This document shows positions 32,224 to 39,689 of a DNA stretch of 43,106 bases, in pieces. Position 1 is the stretch's first letter, and every line of letters begins with the position of its first letter. The stretch comes from Actinomycetota bacterium. GTDB lineage: Bacteria > Actinomycetota > Actinomycetes > Actinomycetales > Microbacteriaceae. The translations under genes and the position numbers were made by a program. Where the stretch lies: positions 1 through 43,106 of the forward strand of contig JAFDWP010000259.1 of NCBI GenBank assembly GCA_018268435.1. The letters run 5' to 3'. Below the pieces are notes generated by a model. The model did no database searches, was not told the DNA's origin, and worked only from the letters and a program-made list of their open reading frames with translations.

Positions 32224-33122
32224 GCGCCGTACACCGGCTCGGGCGCGACGCCTTCGGCGACCATCGCACGGACGGCGTCGCCGACCTCTGCCGCCTCCCA
32301 GCGGCGGTCGAGCTCGCGGGCCGGGCCGTGGTTCCATCCCTCTTCGAGGCAGAGCCGGCCGCCCTCGATCTCGAGCACGCGGCCGGTCACCGTGCAGTCC
32401 GGGCTGGCGAGCCAGGCCACGATCGGCGAGACGTTCGCCGGGTTCATCCGGTCGAAGCCCTCCGCGGGCGCCGCCATGGCGTCGGCGAACGGGCCCTCCG
32501 TCATGCGCGTGCGCGCCGAGGGGGCGATCGCGTTGACCCGGACGCCATAGCGGCCCAGCTCCTGCGCGGCGACGAGCGTGAGCGACGCGATGCCGCCCTT
32601 GGCTGCGGCGTAGGCCGCCTGCCCCACGCTGCCCTGCAGACCCGCGCCGGACGAGGTGTTGATCACGCGCGCGACGGGCAGGCGCCCCTCCTTCGCCTCG
32701 GTGCGCCAGTAGGCGCTCGCGTGACGCAGCGGCGCGAAGTGCCCCTTCAGGTGCACGCGGATGACGGCGTCCCACTCGCTCTCCTCGGCGTTGACCAGCA
32801 TGCGGTCCCGCACGAAGCCCGCGTTGTTGACGAGGATGTCGAGACGGCCGAACTCGGAGATCGCCTGCGCGATCAGTTCGCCGGCCTGGGCGAAATCGGC
32901 GATGTCGGCGCCGTTGGCGACCGCCTCGCCGCCGGCCGCGCGGATCAGCTCGACGACCTCCTGCGCCGGTCCGACCGAGTCGCCCGCGCCGTCGAGCGTC
33001 GTGCCGAGGTCGTTGACCACGACCTTCGCACCCTGACGCGCCAGCTCGAGGGCGTGCTCGCGCCCGAGACCGCGACCGGCTCCGGTGACGACGGCGACTC
33101 GGCCATCGAGGATTCCTGCCAT
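32220..33122 (-). CDS. SDR, 3-hydroxyacyl-CoA dehydrogenase-like (Rv3548c homologue)
   Basis: A 300-residue SDR resembling Rv3548c of the mycobacterial KstR2 regulon and the dehydrogenase domain of MFE-2: TGAGRGLGREHALELARQGA, NDLGTTLDGAGDS, NNAGFVRDRMLVN, catalytic residues in NTSSGAGLQGSVGQAAYAAA followed by K, and a C-terminus ending PEPVYGA, as I recall for Rv3548c. ATG 33122 has AAGGAGAG 6 nt ahead; upstream in-frame codons fall in the operator. First gene of the seven-gene minus-strand operon ending with ipdB. Confidence 0.87.
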   Translation of the reverse strand: MAGILDGRVAVVTGAGRGLGREHALELARQGAKVVVNDLGTTLDGAGDSVGPAQEVVELIRAAGGEAVANGADIADFAQAGELIAQAISEFGRLDILVNNAGFVRDRMLVNAEESEWDAVIRVHLKGHFAPLRHASAYWRTEAKEGRLPVARVINTSSGAGLQGSVGQAAYAAAKGGIASLTLVAAQELGRYGVRVNAIAPSARTRMTEGPFADAMAAPAEGFDRMNPANVSPIVAWLASPDCTVTGRVLEIEGGRLCLEEGWNHGPARELDRRWEAAEVGDAVRAMVAEGVAPEPVYGA

Positions 33123-33186
33123 GTTCGACTCTCCTTTGAGACTGCGCGGGCATGCGGCCTGCGCGGGGCGCGGCCGGATGTCCGCC

Positions 33187-33192
33187 AGCATA
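33187..33192 (-). promoter_or_regulatory. -10 element TATGCT for the SDR-echA20-ipdAB operon
   Basis: TATGCT on the minus strand lies a few bases downstream of the operator at 33196-33211 and about 65 nt before ATG 33122. Confidence 0.45.
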
Positions 33193-33195
33193 TAA

Positions 33196-33211
33196 CCAAG
33201 CAAATGCTAGG
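33196..33211. promoter_or_regulatory. KstR2-type operator, proximal to the SDR operon
   Basis: CCAAGCAAATGCTAGG: arms CCAAGC/GCTAGG around AAAT. It abuts the TATGCT -10 on the minus strand. Confidence 0.68.
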
Positions 33212-33229
33212 GCAACTTGTGGCCGGCGA

Positions 33230-33245
33230 CCAAGCAACTGCTAGG
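33230..33245. promoter_or_regulatory. KstR2-type operator, proximal to ipdC copy 2
   Basis: CCAAGCAACTGCTAGG starts exactly 34 nt after the previous copy, about three helical turns, and overlaps a TAGGGT -10-like hexamer (33242-33247) for the plus-strand gene. Both differ from the consensus by TA for TT in the right arm. Confidence 0.68.
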
Positions 33246-33270
33246 GTGTGCCACGACGAGAGGCGAGCCC

Positions 33271-34341
33271 ATGACCACTCCCCCGCTGCTCTCCACGGCA
33301 CTCACGACCCTCACCGGCGTCGACCATCCGATCGTGCAGACCGGGATGGGGTGGGTCGCCGGCGCCCGGCTCGTGTCGGCCACGGCCGAGGCCGGGGCGC
33401 TCGGCATCCTGGCCTCGGCGACGATGACCCTCGAGGAGCTGGAGCGCCAGCTCATCGAGGTGCGCGAGCGCACCGATCGCCCCTTCGGCGTGAACCTGCG
33501 CGCGGATGCCGGGGACGCGGCCGACCGCGTCGAGCTGCTCATCCGGCACGGGGTCGCCGTCGCGAGCTTCGCCCTCGCCCCGCGCCGCGAGCTGATCGAC
33601 CGGCTCAAGGAGAACGGGATCGTCGTGATCCCGTCGATCGGCGCCGTGCGGCACGCCGAGAAGGTCGCCGCCTGGGGCGTCGACGCCGTCATGGTGCAGG
33701 GCGGCGAGGGCGGCGGACACACCGGATCCGTGCCCACCTCGATCCTGCTGCCCTCGGTGGTCTCCGCGGTCGACATCCCGGTGATCGCCGCCGGCGGCTT
33801 CCACGACGGACGCGGCCTCGCCGCGGCGCTCGCCTACGGCGCCGTCGGGATCGGCATGGGCACGCGCTTCCTGCTCACGAGCGACAGCGCGGTCCCGGAG
33901 GCGATCAAGCAGCGCTACCTCGGCTTCGGGCTGGACGGCACGGTCGTCACCACCAGGGCCGACGGCATGCCGCACCGGCTGCTGCGCACCGAGTTCGTCG
34001 AGGGGCTCGAGCGGCGCGGCGGGCCGTCGCGGATGCTCGCGACGCTGCGGCGCACGTCCGAGTTCCGGCGCATGTCGGGGCTCAGCTGGCCGGCCTTCGT
34101 CAAGGACGGGCTGGCCATGAAGAAGGCCTCGGGGCGGTCCTGGGCGCAGATGAGCCTCGCCGCGAACACGCCGATGCTGCTGAAGGCCGGGCTCGTCGAC
34201 GGCGACACCGACGCCGGCATGTTGGCCGCCGGCGTCGTGGTGGGCATGATCGATGACCTCCCGTCCTGCGACGAGCTGGTCACGCGCATCGTCCGGGATG
34301 CCGCCGTGCACCTGCGCGCCGCCTCCGCCGCCCTGCTCTGA
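33271..34341 (+). CDS. ipdC: IpdC-like flavin-dependent oxidoreductase (nitronate monooxygenase family), copy 2
   Basis: A 356-residue paralogue of the protein at 13183. It shows HPIVQTGMGWVAGARLVSAT, GVNLRADAGDAADRVELL, IPSIGAVRHAEKVAAWGVDA, the motif QGGEGGGHTGSVPTS and IPVIAAGGFHDGRGLA. It is the only gene of its transcription unit: divergent from the SDR operon and closed by a 16-bp hairpin. Which copy does the canonical IpdC step cannot be told from sequence alone. The start is ATG 33271 with GAGAGGCGAG ahead. Confidence 0.87.
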   Translation: MTTPPLLSTALTTLTGVDHPIVQTGMGWVAGARLVSATAEAGALGILASATMTLEELERQLIEVRERTDRPFGVNLRADAGDAADRVELLIRHGVAVASFALAPRRELIDRLKENGIVVIPSIGAVRHAEKVAAWGVDAVMVQGGEGGGHTGSVPTSILLPSVVSAVDIPVIAAGGFHDGRGLAAALAYGAVGIGMGTRFLLTSDSAVPEAIKQRYLGFGLDGTVVTTRADGMPHRLLRTEFVEGLERRGGPSRMLATLRRTSEFRRMSGLSWPAFVKDGLAMKKASGRSWAQMSLAANTPMLLKAGLVDGDTDAGMLAAGVVVGMIDDLPSCDELVTRIVRDAAVHLRAASAALL

Positions 34342-34350
34342 CCCGAGAGA

Positions 34351-34390
34351 CGCCTCCGGCCCCGCATCGAACGGTGCGGGGCCGGAGGCG
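34351..34390. terminator. Bidirectional hairpin between ipdC copy 2 and fadA6
   Basis: Arms CGCCTCCGGCCCCGCA (34351-34366) and TGCGGGGCCGGAGGCG (34375-34390) form a perfect 16-bp stem with an 8-nt loop between convergent genes. Confidence 0.8.
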
Positions 34391-34430
34391 CGCCGGGGCG
34401 CGGGGACGCGGAGCCGTCCCCGCGCGCGTC

Positions 34431-35582
34431 TCAGAGGCGCTCGATGATCGTGACGTTCGCGAGGCCGCCGCCCTCGCACATGGTCTGCAGGCCGTAACGG
34501 CCTCCGGTGCGCTCGAGCTCGTTCAGCATCGTCGCCATCAGGCGCGTTCCGGTGGCGCCGATCGGGTGCCCGAGGGCGATGCCGCCGCCGTTCACGTTGA
34601 CCTTGTCGCGGGGGACGCCGGTCTCCTTCATCCAGGCCAGCACGACCGACGCGAACGCCTCGTTCACCTCGAACAGGTCGATGTCGTCGATCGTCATGCC
34701 GGCGCGCTCCAGCGCGTGCTTCGTGGCCGGGATCGGCGCGGTGAGCATGAACACCGGGCTGTCGCCGCGCACCGAGAGGTGGTGGATCCGCGCGCGCGGG
34801 GTGAGCCCGTGCTCCGCGACCGCCTTCTCGCTCGCGACGAGCACCGCGCTCGACGCATCGCTGATCTGCGAGGCGACGGCGGCCGTGATGCGCCCGCCCG
34901 GCTGCAGCGTCTGCAGCCCGGCCATGCGCTCGAGCGAGGTGTCCCGACGGACGCCCTCGTCGAAGGCGAGGCCGTTCAGCGGCACGATCTCGTTCGCGAA
35001 GCGGCCCTCGTCCTGGGCCAGCGCAGCGCGCTGGTGGCTCTCCAGGGCGAACTGCTCCATGTCCTCGCGGGTGATGTCCCACTTCTCGGCGATCATCTCG
35101 GCTCCGACGAACTGCGAGATCTCCTGCCCGGGGTACCGCGCCTGCCACCCCGGCGACTCGGCGAAGGGGGTGGTGAAGCCGTACGCCTCGCCGGCCACCA
35201 TGGCCGAGGAGATCGGCAGCCGCGACATGTTCTGCAGTCCGCCCGCGATCACCAGGTCGTTGGTGCCGCTCATCACGGCCTGCGCCGCGAAGTGCACCGA
35301 CTGCTGGCTGGATCCGCACTGACGGTCGATCGTCACGCCGGGGACGTGCTCGGGGAACCCGGCGACGAGCACGGCCGAGCGGCCCACGTTGCCCGCCTGG
35401 CCGCCGATCGTGTCCGTGGTGCCGATGATGACGTCGTCGATGACGCCCGGGTCGATGCCGACGCGGTCGACCAGCGCGCGCAGGCTGTGCGCCCCGAGGT
35501 CGGCCGGATGGATGCCGGAGAGCGATCCGCCGCGCTTGCCCACGGGCGAGCGGACGGCGTCGACGATGTATGCCTCTGCCAT
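34431..35582 (-). CDS. fadA6: Acetyl-CoA acyltransferase FadA6
   Basis: A 383-residue thiolase matching FadA6 of the KstR2 regulon, which cleaves a 3-ketoacyl-CoA from the opened ring. The acylated nucleophile is Cys89 in TIDRQCGSSQQSV, the C-terminal catalytic pair is His339 in GGIALGHPIGATG and Cys369 in TMCEGGG. IPISSAMVAGE, GQEISQFVGAEMIAEKW and ARIHHLSVRGDSPVFML follow the mycobacterial protein closely. The start ATG 35582 is 20 nt after the ipdF stop. Last gene of the fadE30-ipdF-fadA6 operon, an order kept from Rv3560c-Rv3556c. Confidence 0.92.
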   Translation of the reverse strand: MAEAYIVDAVRSPVGKRGGSLSGIHPADLGAHSLRALVDRVGIDPGVIDDVIIGTTDTIGGQAGNVGRSAVLVAGFPEHVPGVTIDRQCGSSQQSVHFAAQAVMSGTNDLVIAGGLQNMSRLPISSAMVAGEAYGFTTPFAESPGWQARYPGQEISQFVGAEMIAEKWDITREDMEQFALESHQRAALAQDEGRFANEIVPLNGLAFDEGVRRDTSLERMAGLQTLQPGGRITAAVASQISDASSAVLVASEKAVAEHGLTPRARIHHLSVRGDSPVFMLTAPIPATKHALERAGMTIDDIDLFEVNEAFASVVLAWMKETGVPRDKVNVNGGGIALGHPIGATGTRLMATMLNELERTGGRYGLQTMCEGGGLANVTIIERL

Positions 35583-35602
35583 GTTCTCTCTTCTCTCTGA
35601 TC

Positions 35603-36388
35603 TCACGCGTGCTGACTGCTGACGGACACGACCTCGCCGGTCATGTACGACGAATAGGCGCTGGCGAGGAAGACCATGACGTTGGCGACCTCCCAGGGCT
35701 GCGCTGCGCGCCCGAACGCCTCGCGCGACGTGAGCTGCTCGAGCAGCTCGGGCGAGGTGACCTTCTCCAGGAACGGATGCATCGCCAGACTCGGCGACAC
35801 CGCGTTGACCCGGATGCCGTGCGGCGCCAGGTCCATCGCCGCGCTGCGGGTGAGCGCCATGACCCCGGCCTTGGCCGCGGCGTAGTGGGCCTGCTCGGTC
35901 TGCGCCCGCCAGCCGATCACCGAGGCGTTGTTGACGATGACGCCCGCGGTGCCCGCGGCGACCATCCGCCGGCCCACCGCGCGGATGCAGCGGAAGGTGC
36001 CGGTGAGGGTCACGTCGAGCACCTTGCCCCACTGCTCGTCGGTCATGTCGAGGATCGAGACCGACCCGCCGAGACCGGCGTTGTTGATCATGACGTCGAT
36101 CGGCCCGCCCTCCTCCGCGTGATCGAGGAACGCCTGCACCTGGCCCTCGTCGGTGACGTCGCACACGGCGGTGCGCACCCGCTCCGCGCCGAAACGGGAG
36201 CCGAGCTCCTGCTGCGCCTCGGCGAGCCGGCCGGCGTGCGTGTCGCCGAGCACGACGAGCGCCGCGCCCTCCTCCAGGCAGCGGATCGCGGCCGCCTGTC
36301 CGATGCCGGCGCCGGCGGCGGCGGTGATGACGACGCGCTTGTCGGCCAGCAGTCCGTGTCCGTCGACGTACGCGGGGGCGGCGCTCAT
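35603..36388 (-). CDS. ipdF: SDR, 5-hydroxy-HIP-CoA dehydrogenase-like (IpdF homologue, copy 2)
   Basis: A 261-residue SDR, the second IpdF-like protein: N-terminal YVDGHGLLADKRVVITAAAG, GLGGSVSILDMTDEQWGKVL, catalytic NNASVIGWRAQTEQAHYAAA then K, and the tail SSYMTGEVVSVSSQHA. The N-terminal GHGLL resembles M. tuberculosis IpdF, and the position between fadE30 and fadA6 is that of Rv3559c, so this copy is the better candidate for true IpdF. ATG 36388 overlaps the fadE30 stop by 4 nt. Confidence 0.88.
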   Translation of the reverse strand: MSAAPAYVDGHGLLADKRVVITAAAGAGIGQAAAIRCLEEGAALVVLGDTHAGRLAEAQQELGSRFGAERVRTAVCDVTDEGQVQAFLDHAEEGGPIDVMINNAGLGGSVSILDMTDEQWGKVLDVTLTGTFRCIRAVGRRMVAAGTAGVIVNNASVIGWRAQTEQAHYAAAKAGVMALTRSAAMDLAPHGIRVNAVSPSLAMHPFLEKVTSPELLEQLTSREAFGRAAQPWEVANVMVFLASAYSSYMTGEVVSVSSQHA

Positions 36389-37551
36389 GGCCGGGCCTCT
36401 CGGGGAAGGCCGAGCACGCGCTCGGCGATGACGTTGCGCTGGATCTCGTCGGAGCCGCCGTAGATCGTGTCGGCCCGGCTGAACAGGAACAGGGCCTGCA
36501 GGTCGTCGAGCTCGTAGTCGGGCCCGACCACGAGCGAATCCGGACCGGCGACCTCCATCGCGAGCTCCCCGAGCGCGCGGTGCCAGTGCGACCAGAGCAG
36601 CTTCGCGACGGATGCCGCATCGCCCTGCTCGCCGCCGAGGGTGCGCAGCGCGTGCTGGCGGATGACCTCGAGCTCCATCCGCGCCCTGACGAGCCGGTCG
36701 CGGATCACGGCGTCCTCGATCGCGCCCGTGCGCTCGGCCGTGGCGATCACGGCGTCGAGCTCCCGGCGGAAGGCGATCTGCTGGGCGAGCGTGGAGACGC
36801 CGCGCTCGAAGCCGAGGGTGGCCATCGCCACCTTGAAGCCGTTCCCCTCGCCGCCGACGACGAGCGACGCCTCGGTGCGCGCGTCGTCGAAGAACACCTC
36901 GTTGAACTCGCTCGTCGCGGTCAGCTGCAGGATCGGGCGCACCTCGACCCCGGGCTGCTCCATCGGCACGAGCAGGTACGAGAGCCCCTGATGCCGGGTG
37001 GATCCGGCCTCGGTGCGCGCGATCACGAAGCACCACTGCGCGCTCTGCGCGTGGGAGGTCCACACCTTCTGGCCGTTGATCACCCAGGTGTCGCCGTCGC
37101 GCACCGCCCTGGTCGACACGGCCGCGAGGTCCGAGCCGGCCCCCGGCTCGGAGTACCCCTGGCACCACAGGTCCTCGACCGCCGCGATCCGGGGCAGGAA
37201 GCGGGCCTTCTGCTCCTCGCTGCCGTGCGCCATGAGGGTGGGCCCGACGAGCTCCTCGCCCAGGTGGTTCACGCGGACCGGGGCGTCCGCCCTGGCGTAC
37301 TCCTCATGGAAGATGACCTGCTGGGAGATGCTGAGCCCGCGGCCGCCGTGCTCGACGGGCCAGGCGACGCAGCTCCAGCCGGATGCGGCCATGTGCCGGT
37401 TCCATTCGAGGCGCGCCTCGAAGTCCTCGTGCTCGCGCCCCGAGCCGCCCTTCCCGCGCAGATCCGCGAATCGGCCGGTGAGGTTCTCCTCCAGCCAGCC
37501 GCGGATCTCCGCACGGAAGCGCTCGTCCGCGTCGTGCTGCGTCGCATCCAT
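36385..37551 (-). CDS. fadE30: Acyl-CoA dehydrogenase FadE30
   Basis: A 388-residue FAD acyl-CoA dehydrogenase matching FadE30, which acts on 5-hydroxy-HIP-CoA. Seen: HMAASGWSCVAWPVEHGGRG, CQGYSEPGAGSDLAAVST (flavin loop), INGQKVWTSHAQSAQW, TATSEFNEVFFDDARTEASL, and the C-terminal FSRADTIYGGSDEIQRNVIA typical of FadE30. First gene of a three-gene operon with ipdF and fadA6. The promoter region (37552-37656) is shared with the divergent echA-fadE operon and holds one operator palindrome. Confidence 0.9.
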   Translation of the reverse strand: MDATQHDADERFRAEIRGWLEENLTGRFADLRGKGGSGREHEDFEARLEWNRHMAASGWSCVAWPVEHGGRGLSISQQVIFHEEYARADAPVRVNHLGEELVGPTLMAHGSEEQKARFLPRIAAVEDLWCQGYSEPGAGSDLAAVSTRAVRDGDTWVINGQKVWTSHAQSAQWCFVIARTEAGSTRHQGLSYLLVPMEQPGVEVRPILQLTATSEFNEVFFDDARTEASLVVGGEGNGFKVAMATLGFERGVSTLAQQIAFRRELDAVIATAERTGAIEDAVIRDRLVRARMELEVIRQHALRTLGGEQGDAASVAKLLWSHWHRALGELAMEVAGPDSLVVGPDYELDDLQALFLFSRADTIYGGSDEIQRNVIAERVLGLPREARP

Positions 37552-37594
37552 TCGTGCTCCTCATCGAGTCATGGTCATCGGCATGCCGTTCACG

Positions 37595-37602
37595 TATAGT
37601 AT
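37595..37602. promoter_or_regulatory. Overlapping divergent -10 elements
   Basis: TATAGTAT contains TATAGT (37595-37600) for the plus-strand echA operon and TACTAT (37597-37602, minus strand) for the fadE30 operon. The nearby operator could control both. Confidence 0.5.
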
Positions 37603-37609
37603 CAAGAAA

Positions 37610-37625
37610 CCAAGCGATTGTTTGG
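37610..37625. promoter_or_regulatory. KstR2-type operator between fadE30 and echA operons
   Basis: CCAAGCGATTGTTTGG; the reverse strand CCAAACAATCGCTTGG shows the shared pattern with arms CCAAAC/GCTTGG. It lies 10-25 nt downstream of TATAGT, over the likely transcript start of the echA operon. Confidence 0.7.
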
Positions 37626-37656
37626 TTGGCCGATCGAGTTCAGAGAGGAACCCGTC

Positions 37657-38523
37657 ATGACCGTCGACACTGCCGACGCCGTGGTCACCTACGAGGTGCG
37701 CGGCTCGACCGCGATCATCCGGTTGAACCGCCCTCAGTATCGCAACGCGCAGAACTCCAAGGTCACGTATGCGCTGGACGCCGCCTTCACGCGCGCGGTC
37801 GACGACGACGACGTCAAGGTGATCGTGCTCGGCGGCAACGGCAAGCACTTCTGCGCCGGCCACGACATCGGCACCCCGGAGCGCGACATCGATCAGAGCT
37901 TCGAGCGCAAGGCCGTGATCTGGTGGGATCACGTCGGCGCCCAGGGCGTCGACTCCCGGTTCGCCCGCGAGTCCGAGGTGTACCTCGGCATGTGCCGGCG
38001 CTGGCGCGAGATCCCCAAGCCGGTGATCGCCATGGTGCAGGGCGCCTGCATCGCGGGCGGCCTCATGCTCGCCTGGTCGTGCGACTTCATCGTCGCGGCC
38101 GACGACGCCTTCTTCCAGGATCCGGTGGTCACGATGGGCATCCCCGGTGTGGAGTTCTTCGCGCACCCCTGGGTCACCAACCCGCGGGCCGCCAAGGAGA
38201 TGCTCTACACCGGCGACCGGATGCCCGCGGCCCGCGCCAGGGAGCTGGGGATGGTGAACCACGTGGTGCCGCTCGACGAGCTCGAGCAGCGCACCCTCGA
38301 GATCGCGGAGCGCATCGCACGGATGCCGCGGCTCGGTCTCGCCCTGACCAAGAAGGCCGTGAACCAGGCCGAGGACCTGCAGGGCATGCGCGCCGGCATG
38401 GACTCGGTCTTCGGCCTGCACCATGCCGCGCACGCGCACAACGCCGAGGTGGGCGGCGACTCCCTGGGCGGCGTCGACGTGAGGTCCATCAAGGCCGACA
38501 CCTCGGACGGAGCAGCACGATGA
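37657..38523 (+). CDS. Enoyl-CoA hydratase/isomerase (crotonase family)
   Basis: A 288-residue crotonase. The oxyanion-hole blocks are GGNGKHFCAGHDIG and MVQGACIAGGLMLAWSCDFI; the usual first catalytic Glu region reads DAFFQDPVVTMGIPGVEFFA. The long insert IGTPERDIDQSFERKAVIWW and the C-terminal FGLHHAAHAHN are typical of actinomycete EchA13-like proteins. It leads a four-gene operon with three acyl-CoA dehydrogenases, recalling echA13-fadE17-fadE18 of mycobacteria as well as fadE31-fadE32-fadE33. AGAGAGGAA precedes the ATG; the stop overlaps the next start (ATGA). Confidence 0.85.
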   Translation: MTVDTADAVVTYEVRGSTAIIRLNRPQYRNAQNSKVTYALDAAFTRAVDDDDVKVIVLGGNGKHFCAGHDIGTPERDIDQSFERKAVIWWDHVGAQGVDSRFARESEVYLGMCRRWREIPKPVIAMVQGACIAGGLMLAWSCDFIVAADDAFFQDPVVTMGIPGVEFFAHPWVTNPRAAKEMLYTGDRMPAARARELGMVNHVVPLDELEQRTLEIAERIARMPRLGLALTKKAVNQAEDLQGMRAGMDSVFGLHHAAHAHNAEVGGDSLGGVDVRSIKADTSDGAAR

Positions 38524-39689
38524 ACCTCGATCTCAGCCCGGAGCAGGAGGCCTTCGCCGCGGAGGCGCGCGCCTGGCTCGCGGAGCACGCCCCGAAGACG
38601 CCCCTGCCGTCGATGGACACGGAGGAGGGCTTCGCCGCCCACCGGGAGTGGGAGGCGGAGCTCGCCGAGGGCCGATGGTCGGTCGTGTCCTGGCCCGAGC
38701 AGTACGGCGGGCGCGATGCCGGCATCACCGAGTGGGTGCTCTTCGAGGAGGAGTACTACCGTGCCGGCGCCCCGACCCGGGTCGCGCAGAACGGCATCTC
38801 GCTGCTCGCGCCGATCCTGTTCGAGCACGGCACCCCGCAGCAGCACGAGCGCTACCTGAAGGCGATGACCGACGGCTCGCTGATCTGGGCGCAGGCCTGG
38901 TCCGAGCCCGGCGCCGGCAGCGACCTCGCCGCGATCCGCAGCACCGCCCGTCGCGATGACGCGCGCGGGGGCTGGGTCCTCAACGGTCAGAAGATCTGGA
39001 GCTCCCGCGCCGTGTGGGCGGACCGGGGCTTCGGCCTGTTCCGCTCCGACCCCGAGGCCGAGCGCCATCGCGGACTCACCTACTTCCTCTTCCCGATGGA
39101 CGCCGAGGGCATCACCGTCCGCGCGATCGCGCAGCTGGACGGCACCACGGGCTTCGCGGAGATCTTCTTCGACGACGTGTTCGTGCCGGACGAGGACGTG
39201 CTCGGCGCGCCCGGCGACGGCTGGCGCGTGGCGATGAGCACCGCGGGCAACGAGCGCGGCCTGTCCCTGCGCGCGCCGGGGCGGTTCCTCGCCGCGACCG
39301 AGCGCCTGATCGGCCTGCAGGACGCACGCCGCCAGTGCCACGAGGACGACGCCGTCGTCGACGCCTGGATCGGCGCCGAGGCGTACCGCCTGTTCACGTG
39401 GCAGACGGTGAGCACGCTGCTCGAGGGCGGCTCGGTCGGCGCCGAGGGCAGCGTGAACAAGGTGTTCTGGTCGGAGCTCGACGTGCACATCCACGAGACG
39501 GCCCTGCGCATCCTCGGCCCGGAGTCCGAGCTGCGCGGCACGTCCGCCGAGGCGGGCGGCCGCTGGGTCGACGACTACCAGTTCTCCCTCGCGGGCCCGA
39601 TCTACGCGGGCACGAACGAGGTCCAGCGCAACATCATCGCGGAGCGGATCCTCGGTCTGCCCCGCGGCGGAGACGGAAGGCGTTCCTGA
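38520..39689 (+). CDS. Acyl-CoA dehydrogenase, full-length (FadE17/FadE31-like)
   Basis: A 389-residue acyl-CoA dehydrogenase with all three domains: N-terminal helices (LSPEQEAFAAEARAWLAEHA), the beta domain with WAQAWSEPGAGSDLAAIRS and LNGQKIWSSRA, and a C-terminal helical domain ending in AGPIYAGTNEVQRNIIAERI. ATG 38520 overlaps the echA stop and its own stop shares a base with the next start. Enzymes of steroid degradation of this type often form heterotetramers with a shorter partner, and two such partners follow directly. Confidence 0.88.
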   Translation: MNLDLSPEQEAFAAEARAWLAEHAPKTPLPSMDTEEGFAAHREWEAELAEGRWSVVSWPEQYGGRDAGITEWVLFEEEYYRAGAPTRVAQNGISLLAPILFEHGTPQQHERYLKAMTDGSLIWAQAWSEPGAGSDLAAIRSTARRDDARGGWVLNGQKIWSSRAVWADRGFGLFRSDPEAERHRGLTYFLFPMDAEGITVRAIAQLDGTTGFAEIFFDDVFVPDEDVLGAPGDGWRVAMSTAGNERGLSLRAPGRFLAATERLIGLQDARRQCHEDDAVVDAWIGAEAYRLFTWQTVSTLLEGGSVGAEGSVNKVFWSELDVHIHETALRILGPESELRGTSAEAGGRWVDDYQFSLAGPIYAGTNEVQRNIIAERILGLPRGGDGRRS

